Positions 1 to 7,104 of a DNA stretch of 36,038 nt are shown here, in pieces. The position numbers and the translations under genes were made by a program. Numbering within the stretch: the first letter of the stretch is position 1; every line of letters starts with the position of its first letter. This DNA is from a virus: positions 1 to 36,038 of IMG/VR virus record IMGVR_UViG_3300040801_003154; one strand, 5' to 3'. The notes below the pieces were generated by a model. The model saw only the letters and a program-made list of their open reading frames with translations. It did no database searches and was not told the DNA's origin.

Positions 1-95
1 CACTTTCAAGTCACTTCACATTCCTAAATCTTAATAATTTGCTTATACACCAACCTACAGAAACAAAGAAAGGCAATCCAAAATAGGGACATCTA

Positions 96-312
96 TGGGG
101 CTAGAAACCAATAGTACATAAATGGGGGCGTAAAATGGGGGTTTTCGGGTAACCAATAGTACATTTTTTACGAACACGCTCCGAACAGTTCATTCTTATA
201 ACCGGGTTGATCTCCGGTTTAAGCGCAAACTAAACCGCCTTTAATCCTATTTAAACGCGGTTTTTCAGTGTCCAGAAACGAATAGTACATTTTTTAGTAA
301 AAATGTACTATT
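96..312. repeat. Left end: transposase-type binding sites L1-L4
   Basis: Four copies of the 10-mer AATAGTACAT lie here: 110-119, 155-164 and 281-290 in direct orientation and 303-312 inverted. Most copies share flanks of the form (G/A)AAC(C/G) before and TTT after. The same motif recurs, inverted, at the right end. In Mu, MuA binds several sites at each end, so these are read as transposase sites; that role is inferred. The element probably begins 10-20 bases left of L1. A TG at 96-97 would suit a Mu-type terminus but is not confirmed. An AAACCGC/GCGGTTT inverted repeat (232-238 and 257-263) is also present. No gene is seen in 1-374. Confidence 0.75.
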
Positions 313-374
313 TCACCCTTTTAGAGGCAATTAGGTTACAAAAAACAGGCGATTAGATTACAATTAGATTACTG

Positions 375-1199
375 TTATTTATTAGGTATTGAATTCAAGA
401 GAGGTCCGAGTTTTTCTTGTAGATAATTAACCTGCGATTTCAAAAGACGGATATCATCCTGAACCCTATTTGAGTAAGCACCTGAACGATCCATATTCCA
501 AGAGACAACAGCGGAGAATTCCCAAATTTCTAAAAGCTCTGTTCGATCAACTTCAATTTCTAAATACTCTGGATTATCCGAAGTGAAATTAAAACCGACT
601 TTGGTGGCATGATGAAAGCGTTTACAAAACAAGCTTTCAACAGTAACGATAACGTAAATCACCCCCTGTCTCATAAATTGGTGGTTCTCCACATATCGAC
701 CAATAACGAAATCTTTATCATGAATCGTGTTCTGCATACTTTGACCGCTAATCTGAAAGCATCTATATGTAGCGTTCCTTAGTTCAGGATAAGGAAGTTG
801 AAGGACAGGCAAATCCGCAAAGTATTCCGGTCTATCAAAGTTGTTAGGATAACCAGCACTGGCGGTTACATCAATTAAAGGAATTGTAGGTTCACCATCA
901 CTATCAGTTGTAACGGTTAATATCCTAAAATCCTTTTCAATTAAAGCTTTGTTTTTAACGTTTTTTCGTTCTGACCCATCAGTAATTGATGGTGTAATTG
1001 GCTGACCTGTGACAATCCATAGCCTATCAACATCGGGATAAGCTGAGAAAAATTTCTCTAAGAAAGGCTCTGTGACCCCGCTTGTTTTATCTAAAGTACC
1101 ATTGGGAATACCACTTTTTTTGTAAAAGGCATTTTTACTAATCCCTTGATTATTAAGAAATTCCAATACTCTTGTCTTTATGGGTGAGAAATTTTTCAC
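375..1199 (-). CDS. Phage repressor, XRE-type HTH plus S24 (LexA/CI-like) peptidase
   Basis: This 274-residue protein is probably the lysogeny repressor. Residues 8-65 look like a helix-turn-helix DNA-binding domain. The C-terminal half is an S24 peptidase: SGQSM (151-155) holds the likely nucleophile Ser154, and Lys193 in FCKRF fits the general base. An Ala115-Gly116 pair in the linker matches the cleavage site of LexA/CI proteins. The last 25 residues look like a coiled coil, which could help oligomerisation. The start is GTG at 1199; a stop lies five codons upstream and no ATG is available. It is transcribed leftward, divergent from the early operon, with a likely operator palindrome between them (1238-1253). 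SOS-type inducibility is inferred from the family. Confidence 0.85.
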   Translation of the reverse strand: MKNFSPIKTRVLEFLNNQGISKNAFYKKSGIPNGTLDKTSGVTEPFLEKFFSAYPDVDRLWIVTGQPITPSITDGSERKNVKNKALIEKDFRILTVTTDSDGEPTIPLIDVTASAGYPNNFDRPEYFADLPVLQLPYPELRNATYRCFQISGQSMQNTIHDKDFVIGRYVENHQFMRQGVIYVIVTVESLFCKRFHHATKVGFNFTSDNPEYLEIEVDRTELLEIWEFSAVVSWNMDRSGAYSNRVQDDIRLLKSQVNYLQEKLGPLLNSIPNK

Positions 1200-1207
1200 T
1201 ACTCCGC

Positions 1208-1260
1208 TTGCTTATTGAGAAATATTGCTCTATGTTCGCAACGTTATCGTTGCAAATATG
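1208..1260. promoter_or_regulatory. Early operator with overlapping divergent promoters
   Basis: A perfect dyad, GCAACG-TTAT-CGTTGC, lies at 1238-1253. It overlaps a rightward Bacteroidota-type promoter: TTG at 1208-1210, a 20-base spacer, and TATGTTCG at 1231-1238, one mismatch from TAnnTTTG. On the minus strand CATATTTG (1260-1253) is one mismatch from the same box and could drive the repressor. A repressor bound at the dyad would block both. A rightward start near 1242 also argues that the following gene starts at ATG 1258 rather than further upstream. Binding is inferred. Confidence 0.6.
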
Positions 1261-1455
1261 AGCAAAAAAGGAACACAAACGAAACCAGGCATACCGAGCA
1301 AATTGGTAGCATTCGTACATGGAACTACGGATGTAGCGGTACGCACGGCAAAAAGCCGTAAGTACCCGAAGTTGGAGCGATACGAAGAGACTGAGAAGAA
1401 TATCTCAAATTACCTCGTGGAGCTAAAGCGAAACCAAAAAGAAGACAATAAATAA
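1258..1455 (+). CDS. Small early protein, possible Ner-like regulator
   Basis: This is a 65-residue basic protein and the first gene of the rightward early operon. The frame is open from a TTG at 1225, but that codon lies upstream of the predicted transcription start and next to the operator, so ATG 1258 is chosen. I do not recognise the family. Residues about 10-45 are mixed hydrophobic and basic (KLVAFVHGTTDVAVRTAKSR) and might form a DNA-binding helix pair. By position it matches Mu ner, which lies between the repressor gene and transposase A and turns down early transcription; that function is inferred from position only. Confidence 0.6.
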   Translation: MSKKGTQTKPGIPSKLVAFVHGTTDVAVRTAKSRKYPKLERYEETEKNISNYLVELKRNQKEDNK

Positions 1456-1457
1456 CT

Positions 1458-3527
1458 TTGGCAGTACCTATCAACCATATCGCCTATTTAACCTTTACAG
1501 AATTTCTGAATACAGGTCTGTATAGTCGTCAGAATCTTCTCAAGAGGATTCATGATGGTAAATACAGTACGATCAAAGATCCATCAGATAAAAGAAAGGT
1601 GCTTATAGAGTACTCTTCGCTGCAACCTGATGAAAAGGCAGCGGTAATTACGGCGAATGGAGATCCTTTAGAACAAATAAAGGAGGATCTAAGAAAGAAA
1701 GCTGATTCCAAAAAAATCGATTTAGAGACGTTATGGGAGCTAGATCAAAATGATAAGATTTTGATCACAAACACGGATCTATTCACTGAAGAGGAAGGGC
1801 ATTTAGTTAACGATTTGATCTTAGCCGCTGCCATCTGCCGATGGTATAACGGTATCAAACCTTCACAATGCAAGGAGATCGGGTACAAAAGCAAGTCCGA
1901 ATTATTCGAAGCCTTGCACCAACATCCTCGGGTGAAGTCACTGGATGGGTTTTACACCGATAATAAAAGGGTATTTCAACGCAGGTTTACCGACTTTAAA
2001 AAGAAGGATGTCACTGCCTTAATCAATAAAAACCGTAAGAATCAGAACGCCCTAAAGATCAGGACTCAAGATCAAAAGGACGTTCTTATTAGGCTCTCTG
2101 CCAGTCACAAAAACCGTGATATGGTTTGGATAGTGGAGGATTACAATCGGGTGGCCAAAATGAATGAATGGCCAGAGATAACCGAAACCACCGCTTCCGA
2201 ATTTTTGAACGATGAAGCAAATCTTGAAAACATCCTCTTCAGGAACGGCAAAGGGAAATTCAAATCGGATGTATTGCCTACAATACACCGTGACCGTCCA
2301 TCAGCTCCAGGATTACTTTGGGAAGGTGATGGAACGCCCTGGGAACTTTACTACCAGTACGAAAGGGATGGTAAGCAATATTACTGGGGTCGAAAAGTGG
2401 TTTATTTGGTTTCGGATGCCTTTAATGATTTACCTGTCGGATGGGCAATAGGTGATTCAGAAAACACTGAGCTAATCACAGCTGCCTGGAAGAACGCCAT
2501 AGAGAATACTGGTATAATGCCATTCCAGATCCGTGTTGACAATTTCGCTCGCAAGGCGTTACAGCCCGTTTACGATCAGATTTGTAAATACTTTATCCCA
2601 ACAGCTGTAGGAAATGCCAGGGCTAAACTTATTGAACAGATGTTCGGAAGGTTTTCGGCCACTAGGATATTAAAAGAATATCCAAACTGGTCAGGCTGTA
2701 ACATCACGAACCGAAGGGATAGCAACCAACCAAACCGGGATTTTTTGAACGAGGAAAAAAAGAACTTCCCGGATGAAGTTGGAGTGATCGCCCAGATCAA
2801 TGAAAGCATCAATAAGTTTAGGAATGCCTTAATCAAGAAAGACAATCTTATACGATTTGAAGCATGGGTAGAAGGTTTAAGAAATGCCAAGCATATCACT
2901 TTGGCAGGTAAGCCCGAACTAATAAAGATATTCGGCCAATGGAGGCACAAAATTAAATCAACATATACCTATGAGTTTACCAAAGATGGACTGGAAATGG
3001 TCGTTGATGGCGTACATAACTATTATATGGACTGGGATAGTCCTCAAGCTATCCAGAATTATGAAGAGTTATACGGATCGAAAGGATTAGAGGTACAATA
3101 CCTGCCCGAGGATTTATCAATGATCCGGGTTTGGCATCCAAGGCGCGAAAAGTCCTATATACTGGCAAAAGACCAATTCGTTGCGGGCAGCATTATGGAC
3201 GCCAAAGATAACCCGGAGCTTGCCAAGCTCTGGATCAAGAAAAAAGAGTTTCACCGTGAATTGATGGGGGCTGTAATCGCCAAGCATGAAAGGGTCATTG
3301 CCAACACTGAAAAGGCCATGCAGTCTATGTCGGTAGATGCCCAGGGTGTACTAAAATCTATGTTTTTGGTAGATGGAGGTAATAAACAGTACATCAATGA
3401 GGCGAAAGAAGCCCTCAAGAATATGGAAAAAGAAATTAAGGAGCCGACCTACGCGGATCTATATGACGATGCTCCTATTGCAGTAAACAATTTGCCAAAC
3501 CAGGACGAAGGCGATTTATACGATTGA
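1458..3527 (+). CDS. Mu-type DDE transposase (MuA-like)
   Basis: This 689-residue protein catalyses strand transfer for integration and replicative transposition. Residues 5-55 resemble the winged-helix DNA-binding part of MuA; 100-270 would be the end-binding region. The rve/RNase H core runs from about 285 to 400, with Asp291 (WEGDGTPWE), Asp361 (RVDNF) and Glu393 (NARAKLIEQMFGRF) as the DDE triad. MuA has 663 residues, so the length fits. The C-terminal 150 residues include a mu-C-like beta region and a charged helical tail that would contact MuB. The start is TTG, three bases after the preceding stop; no internal Met precedes the domains. It is followed by the MuB-like gene after one small ORF. 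Confidence 0.93.
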   Translation: MAVPINHIAYLTFTEFLNTGLYSRQNLLKRIHDGKYSTIKDPSDKRKVLIEYSSLQPDEKAAVITANGDPLEQIKEDLRKKADSKKIDLETLWELDQNDKILITNTDLFTEEEGHLVNDLILAAAICRWYNGIKPSQCKEIGYKSKSELFEALHQHPRVKSLDGFYTDNKRVFQRRFTDFKKKDVTALINKNRKNQNALKIRTQDQKDVLIRLSASHKNRDMVWIVEDYNRVAKMNEWPEITETTASEFLNDEANLENILFRNGKGKFKSDVLPTIHRDRPSAPGLLWEGDGTPWELYYQYERDGKQYYWGRKVVYLVSDAFNDLPVGWAIGDSENTELITAAWKNAIENTGIMPFQIRVDNFARKALQPVYDQICKYFIPTAVGNARAKLIEQMFGRFSATRILKEYPNWSGCNITNRRDSNQPNRDFLNEEKKNFPDEVGVIAQINESINKFRNALIKKDNLIRFEAWVEGLRNAKHITLAGKPELIKIFGQWRHKIKSTYTYEFTKDGLEMVVDGVHNYYMDWDSPQAIQNYEELYGSKGLEVQYLPEDLSMIRVWHPRREKSYILAKDQFVAGSIMDAKDNPELAKLWIKKKEFHRELMGAVIAKHERVIANTEKAMQSMSVDAQGVLKSMFLVDGGNKQYINEAKEALKNMEKEIKEPTYADLYDDAPIAVNNLPNQDEGDLYD

Positions 3528-3532
3528 GATTT

Positions 3533-3549
3533 AAATACACATACACATG
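3533..3549 (+). repeat. ATACACATACACAT leader, copy 1
   Basis: AAATACACATACACATG runs straight into the start codon at 3547. Nearly the same sequence occurs at 3820-3834 and 6659-6675, each just before an early gene. There is no Shine-Dalgarno sequence; a purine-poor, A-rich leader fits translation initiation in Bacteroidota. Whether it is a translation enhancer or a protein/RNA binding site is unknown. Confidence 0.6.
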
Positions 3550-3768
3550 AAAAAGCGAAACAAAAAGAAGCTAAAGGCTTGCTACCAACAAGCAAAGGCA
3601 CTTCAAGAAGATTTGGACAAGATCTTCAATGAGGAGAACGATAGGTTGGTAAAGAAGGAAGTAATCAACGTGCAAGATTATGACAAGAAATACGAGGATA
3701 TTGAAAGTATCGAGATTGCACTTATCGATATAGATTCCTCAATCAAATACTTGCAAAGGTTCAAATAA
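3547..3768 (+). CDS. Small coiled-coil protein, unknown function
   Basis: This protein has 73 residues, with a lysine-rich N-terminus (MKKRNKKKLK) and then helical, heptad-like sequence to the end. I do not recognise it. It sits between the transposase and the MuB-like gene in the same direction, so it is an early gene, perhaps a transposition accessory. The start is preceded directly by the leader ATACACATACACAT, seen before two other early genes of this phage. Confidence 0.6.
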   Translation: MKKRNKKKLKACYQQAKALQEDLDKIFNEENDRLVKKEVINVQDYDKKYEDIESIEIALIDIDSSIKYLQRFK

Positions 3769-3773
3769 AAATA

Positions 3774-3797
3774 CCCACCGGGTACCACCCCGGCGGG
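3774..3797 (+). terminator. GC-rich intergenic hairpin before muB
   Basis: Arms CCCACCGGG (3774-3782) and CCCGGCGGG (3789-3797) pair with one A-C mismatch around a 6-base loop. No T-tract follows, so it may be an attenuator or an mRNA-stabilising or processing hairpin rather than a true terminator. It lies in the 78-base gap between the small coiled-coil gene and the MuB-like gene. Confidence 0.45.
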
Positions 3798-3819
3798 CTG
3801 TGCATCAAAAATTTAATTT

Positions 3820-3834
3820 CAATACACATACACA
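3820..3834 (+). repeat. ATACACATACACAT leader, copy 2
   Basis: CAATACACATACACAT lies 12 bases upstream of the ATG of the MuB-like gene. The first and third copies abut their start codons directly, so this copy is displaced by a short insertion (ataccaaaact). Confidence 0.6.
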
Positions 3835-3846
3835 TATACCAAAACT

Positions 3847-4794
3847 ATGACTATTACACATCAGGACAAAGAACTGATCGCAAAAAAAGCCAAAAACCAG
3901 GCTGATCAGTATCAATTGAGCCAGGCGAAAGTGGCCATCCAAAGTGGAGTCAACAAAACAACCATCACCTGGATATTCAACGGGCAATGGGAAAATTACA
4001 GTATCAGTGATCAAAAATGGATCGAAGTTGCCAGATGGTGTCAGTACGATTTTGATTCCGATGTCTGGAAGATTGACCGGGAAGTTAAAAACTTCAAGCG
4101 GTTTTATAAAATGTGCAACCATGCACATTTGAACCAGCGCATGAAAATGATTAGCGACAAACAAGGCCGTTGTAAATCTACAGCTCTGGAAACCTATCGA
4201 AATGACAACCGGGCAAACGCTTTTTATCTAGAGTGTGATGATACCATGATCAAAAGTGAATTCCTTAACCGACTTGCCGAGCTACTTGGTGTAAAGGACA
4301 GCCTTTCCACCTCCATTGCAGGTAAGCTAAACACAGTTTGCGAGGCTATTCTAAAAGTAAAGAAACCCATCATTTTACTTGATGAATGGAATGAACTGCC
4401 CTCTGGTAGTAAAAGGCTAATCAAAACGCTTTGGAACAAAACCGAAGGTCGTTGTGCCTTCGTGATTTGTGGTGGCATGAATTTGAAAAAGGATATGGAG
4501 AACGGGGTAAAAAGGGCGAAGCAAAGCTATCAGGAGATTTATAGCCGTGGCGGTGGGACAATACTAACGGGTGTAAAAAATGAAACGGACGATGCTAGCA
4601 TCAAAAGAAACACCACTGAGATCACAAGGGTATGCCAGGCAAACGGATTAACTAACCCTCACTCCATCGCAAAGATCATTAACAATTTCACCGGAGACTG
4701 GAGGGTAGTCCATGAAATGGTGATCGATGAAAAGGCACTAAACCGTAAGAATGCCAGCCTACAAGTTTCACACAAACAAGAAGTAGCCGTATGA
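3847..4794 (+). CDS. MuB-like AAA ATPase (transposition target protein)
   Basis: The 315-residue length and the layout fit MuB (312 residues), the ATPase that binds target DNA and activates the transposase. Residues about 24-50 form a helix-turn-helix (SQAKVAIQSGVNKTTITWIF), as in MuB's N-terminal domain. The AAA domain runs from about 85 to 290. Its Walker A is degenerate: the loop before K110-S111 reads DKQGRC, so the two usual glycines are Asp104 and Cys109. Walker B is clear at 174-180 (PIILLDE). The C-terminus is basic. It overlaps the next gene by the ATGA of 4791-4794. Identification rests on fold pattern and position after the transposase. Confidence 0.82.
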   Translation: MTITHQDKELIAKKAKNQADQYQLSQAKVAIQSGVNKTTITWIFNGQWENYSISDQKWIEVARWCQYDFDSDVWKIDREVKNFKRFYKMCNHAHLNQRMKMISDKQGRCKSTALETYRNDNRANAFYLECDDTMIKSEFLNRLAELLGVKDSLSTSIAGKLNTVCEAILKVKKPIILLDEWNELPSGSKRLIKTLWNKTEGRCAFVICGGMNLKKDMENGVKRAKQSYQEIYSRGGGTILTGVKNETDDASIKRNTTEITRVCQANGLTNPHSIAKIINNFTGDWRVVHEMVIDEKALNRKNASLQVSHKQEVAV

Positions 4795-5045
4795 CAGCGC
4801 ATCAATTAGCAACCATCTCCACCAATATAAGGGTATGCCAAAACAAACTAGGCTTGTTGCGCTCGGAGCTTTACCGGATGAACCAAGTGACCAGGTTTAC
4901 AGGGAAAGATGTAGAGGTTGAGAAAATTGACCTCAATAGTGAAATAGAAGCCTTAGAAGCTAAAATAGACCATTGGCAAAAGGCTGTGATATCTGTAAAT
5001 AAAGAATATTTCAATCAAAATGAAACCAACAACATACGGGGTTAA
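4791..5045 (+). CDS. Small coiled-coil protein, unknown function
   Basis: This 84-residue protein is mostly helical with heptad-like patterning (residues 10-70). It is coupled to the MuB-like gene by a 4-base ATGA overlap and overlaps the following ATPase gene by 26 bases. Its family is not recognised. Tight overlaps on both sides suggest translational coupling and a role with the two ATPases. Confidence 0.6.
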   Translation: MTAHQLATISTNIRVCQNKLGLLRSELYRMNQVTRFTGKDVEVEKIDLNSEIEALEAKIDHWQKAVISVNKEYFNQNETNNIRG

Positions 5046-5676
5046 TGATATTCTGAATGCAGAATTCAAATTACTGGAAGATGTAGAACCCTGGGTACAA
5101 AATACCCTGGGTGTCCTTCCAGACCCATTTCATATACAAGTGATTGGAAGGCCGAAAAACGGTAAAACCAGCTTTGTGATGCGTTTGGTTAAATCCCTGG
5201 CCGTATCAGGATATACAACCTGGTACAACAGCAAAGAGGAGGGCAAATGTAAGACCATACAAGATGCCTATCGGTTGGCAAAGATGAAGGATGTAGCTGG
5301 TATGGTGATGCTGGGACAGGATTACTATTTCAATGATATGATGGATTACCTAGCTGGTCCTGGTAAGCGGAAAAAGATCGTTGTAATCGATAGCCTGGAT
5401 TATGTAAAGCTCACTAAAAAACAATACATCAAATTGACTGAAGCCCATCCGCGTAAAAGCTTTATTGTCGTTTGTTGGGGTCAGCGAAAAGGAAAAGAGT
5501 TTGTTTGTGATGACTATTACGGTAATCAACTCAAATATATGATGGGCAGTATCGTAGGCGTGGAAGGGCATATTGTAGAATCGAAGGGTAGATATGGCCC
5601 TACCGAACCATTCGCCCTTTGGCCTGAAAAGTACCCTTTACGACGCAAAAGCAATCAACAGCAAATATCATGGTGA
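5020..5676 (+). CDS. RecA-fold ATPase
   Basis: This 218-residue protein has a clean Walker A, GRPKNGKTS (43-51, Lys49), and a Walker B, KKIVVIDSLDY (118-128, Asp124), in the style of RecA/RadA/DnaB P-loop proteins. The remainder is short: no DNA-binding or helicase extension is obvious, so it looks like a minimal motor or a loader. It follows directly after the MuB-like gene, giving this phage two adjacent predicted ATPases, of which only this one has an intact P-loop. Mu has no such gene. A role in replication or in recruiting host helicase is inference. Confidence 0.7.
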   Translation: MKPTTYGVNDILNAEFKLLEDVEPWVQNTLGVLPDPFHIQVIGRPKNGKTSFVMRLVKSLAVSGYTTWYNSKEEGKCKTIQDAYRLAKMKDVAGMVMLGQDYYFNDMMDYLAGPGKRKKIVVIDSLDYVKLTKKQYIKLTEAHPRKSFIVVCWGQRKGKEFVCDDYYGNQLKYMMGSIVGVEGHIVESKGRYGPTEPFALWPEKYPLRRKSNQQQISW

Positions 5677-6056
5677 ACAAAGATAAAATAGCTGAACTGG
5701 ACATCCGTATAGCTAAAGTAACCCGTCTGACACAAGAGCAAGTGTTTTGGACACGCCTGGAAATGGGCTGCGAGTTTCTTCAGGAATGGATCGGAAGCGA
5801 AAACGAAAAACAGATAAGGGACATGGAAGCCACACCGGAATTCTGGTCGTGGTGGCTACAGGTCTGGCATTTGATAGACCTGCGTTTCCTAGGCTTTTAT
5901 GAAAAGCATGCATCCGAAAGCTATATTGATGAATATCGCAAACATTATCGTGATATGCACCACGCAAGAAACGTAAACATGCGACCGAATAGCCACATAA
6001 TGGCCAGTTACAGGAAGCGAATTAAAGACCTTACAAGAAGTAAGAAAACAGTATGA
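5670..6056 (+). CDS. Early phage protein, unknown function
   Basis: This 128-residue protein is rich in Trp and aromatics around 27-75 (FWTRLEMGCEFLQEWIG, FWSWWLQVWHLIDLRFL) and basic towards the C-terminus (MASYRKRIKDLTRSKK). I do not recognise the family. No signal peptide or clear membrane helix is seen; the aromatic stretch includes charged residues and is more likely the core of a helical domain. It overlaps the ATPase gene by 7 bases and the next gene by 4 (ATGA), so it belongs to one translational unit. Confidence 0.6.
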   Translation: MVNKDKIAELDIRIAKVTRLTQEQVFWTRLEMGCEFLQEWIGSENEKQIRDMEATPEFWSWWLQVWHLIDLRFLGFYEKHASESYIDEYRKHYRDMHHARNVNMRPNSHIMASYRKRIKDLTRSKKTV

Positions 6057-6517
6057 GTACAGTACAAACCCGCCCTGCCCGCCTTAAGAAGGTGGCCGGC
6101 AAAACACAAAAAACAAAATCAGCTAAAGAACTTGCTTATGAAGCCGCTGATCGTCTGCTCCAGATTAAAACCGAGCAGGATAAATTGAAAATGGAAGCTG
6201 ACAATCTTATGAAAGAACACATTAATCCATATGGAGATAGCGTGATCGATCAATTTAAGGATGGTAAGTTTTTTATTGATGATGTCGTTATCAACATAAA
6301 GAACAACCCGCCTAAGTTGGTAAATGACACTAAGGCTTTGACCAAAGATCAAAGGATTGATTTATGTAACCGGCTTTCCGCTCAATACAAAACAGAATCA
6401 CCAAGCCTTACCAGTATCCGCAGTGGGTTATCTGCCGATAAGGTGTTACGTAAGACACTCGAAAGCCTTGGGTATACAATAGCCCAGGATACCCGGTACG
6501 AAATCAAACGTGCCTAA
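6053..6517 (+). CDS. Possible Gam-like host-nuclease inhibitor
   Basis: This is a 154-residue protein. A lysine-rich N-terminus (1-24) precedes a long helix (25-60), a short beta segment (70-90: GKFFIDDVVINIKNNPPKLV) and a C-terminal helical part ending LESLGYTI. Mu Gam, which binds DNA ends and blocks nucleases, has the same order: long N-terminal helices, a beta strand with a PP turn, and an ending of the type LERLGL. Its position in the early operon after muB also fits. The sequence match is weak, so this is a suggestion; another early DNA-binding protein is possible. It is followed by a 16-bp palindrome and a tRNA-like gene. Confidence 0.4.
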   Translation: MSTVQTRPARLKKVAGKTQKTKSAKELAYEAADRLLQIKTEQDKLKMEADNLMKEHINPYGDSVIDQFKDGKFFIDDVVINIKNNPPKLVNDTKALTKDQRIDLCNRLSAQYKTESPSLTSIRSGLSADKVLRKTLESLGYTIAQDTRYEIKRA

Positions 6518-6520
6518 CCC

Positions 6521-6536
6521 TTGCGCCTAGGCGCAA
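6521..6536. promoter_or_regulatory. Perfect 16-bp palindrome between gam-like gene and tRNA-like gene
   Basis: TTGCGCC-TA-GGCGCAA is a perfect dyad starting three bases after the stop codon and ending two bases before the tRNA-like acceptor stem. With no loop it is better read as a DNA-binding site than a hairpin, though an RNA hairpin with a 4-base loop followed by AAA is possible, for example to mark the 5' end for processing. Confidence 0.5.
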
Positions 6537-6538
6537 AA

Positions 6539-6653
6539 ACCGGAGTAGCTTAAATGGCAAAGCAATGGTTGATCTTGGAGGTCTAGAACGAAAAGGTTGT
6601 AATTCCTGTGAGCGAAGGCAAAGTTGCGGGTTCGAATCCCGCCTCCGGTTCCA
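6539..6653 (+). tRNA. Unusual 115-nt tRNA-like gene with encoded CCA
   Basis: Three arms are canonical. The acceptor stem ACCGGAG (6539-6545) pairs fully with CTCCGGT (6643-6649), followed by T and an encoded CCA (6651-6653). The D arm is GCTT/AAGC (6548-6551, 6560-6563) with TA before it and a GG in the loop. The T arm is GCGGG-TTCGAAT-CCCGC (6626-6642). Between D and T arms there are 62 bases instead of about 22-45. The best anticodon arm I find is 6569-6585 (one T-T mismatch, loop CTTGGAG, anticodon TGG, Pro), which leaves 4 extra bases before it and 40 after it. A TAGAAC/GTTGTA hairpin may fill part of that. It may be an atypical tRNA or a tRNA mimic. Confidence 0.6.
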
Positions 6654-6658
6654 ATTTT

Positions 6659-6675
6659 AAATACACATACACATG
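6659..6675 (+). repeat. ATACACATACACAT leader, copy 3
   Basis: AAATACACATACACATG is identical to copy 1 at 3533-3549 and runs into the start codon at 6673, six bases after the CCA end of the tRNA-like gene. Confidence 0.6.
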
Positions 6676-7104
6676 AACACCGAAACAAAAGCGCCTATAC
6701 CAGGGCGCGACCAGTACTATGAACACTCATTTGAGTTTACCAGCAACTGGAACAATAAGCTTGATTGTGATTGCTTCTCAACTATTAGGCTGCACAATCC
6801 TAATAAGCATGTAATGGGTAGGGTTTACCATATCGTCCTAAACAAACACCTCAAGCTTTACCCGGCTGAATTGGTCTATATAACAACCATCACACTCGAT
6901 AAAATGACCGAGGGTATGGCCTATCTGGATACAGGGTATAACCTAAAGGAAATGAAGGATATCATTTTCAAAATGTACAACAAAAAAGTGCATAATATTA
7001 AGACCCAGAAGTTTGATTTTATCATTCTGCGATACAGGAAAGAAATGCCACTATACAAGCAACAGGCATTTGATTTTAACAAGGGAGTTAGAAAGTTATC
7101 GTAA
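6673..7104 (+). CDS. Early phage protein, unknown function (possibly ASCH/PUA-like)
   Basis: This is a 143-residue protein with alternating strands: GRVYHIVLNKH (50-60), ELVYITTITLDKM (67-79), YLDTGYN, and FDFIILRYRK near 115-124. The pattern is loosely like a small beta-barrel such as ASCH/PUA RNA-binding domains, but no diagnostic motif is certain. It directly follows the tRNA-like gene and its leader, so an RNA-related role is an appealing but unproven idea. The next gene starts one base inside its stop (TAATG). Confidence 0.5.
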   Translation: MNTETKAPIPGRDQYYEHSFEFTSNWNNKLDCDCFSTIRLHNPNKHVMGRVYHIVLNKHLKLYPAELVYITTITLDKMTEGMAYLDTGYNLKEMKDIIFKMYNKKVHNIKTQKFDFIILRYRKEMPLYKQQAFDFNKGVRKLS

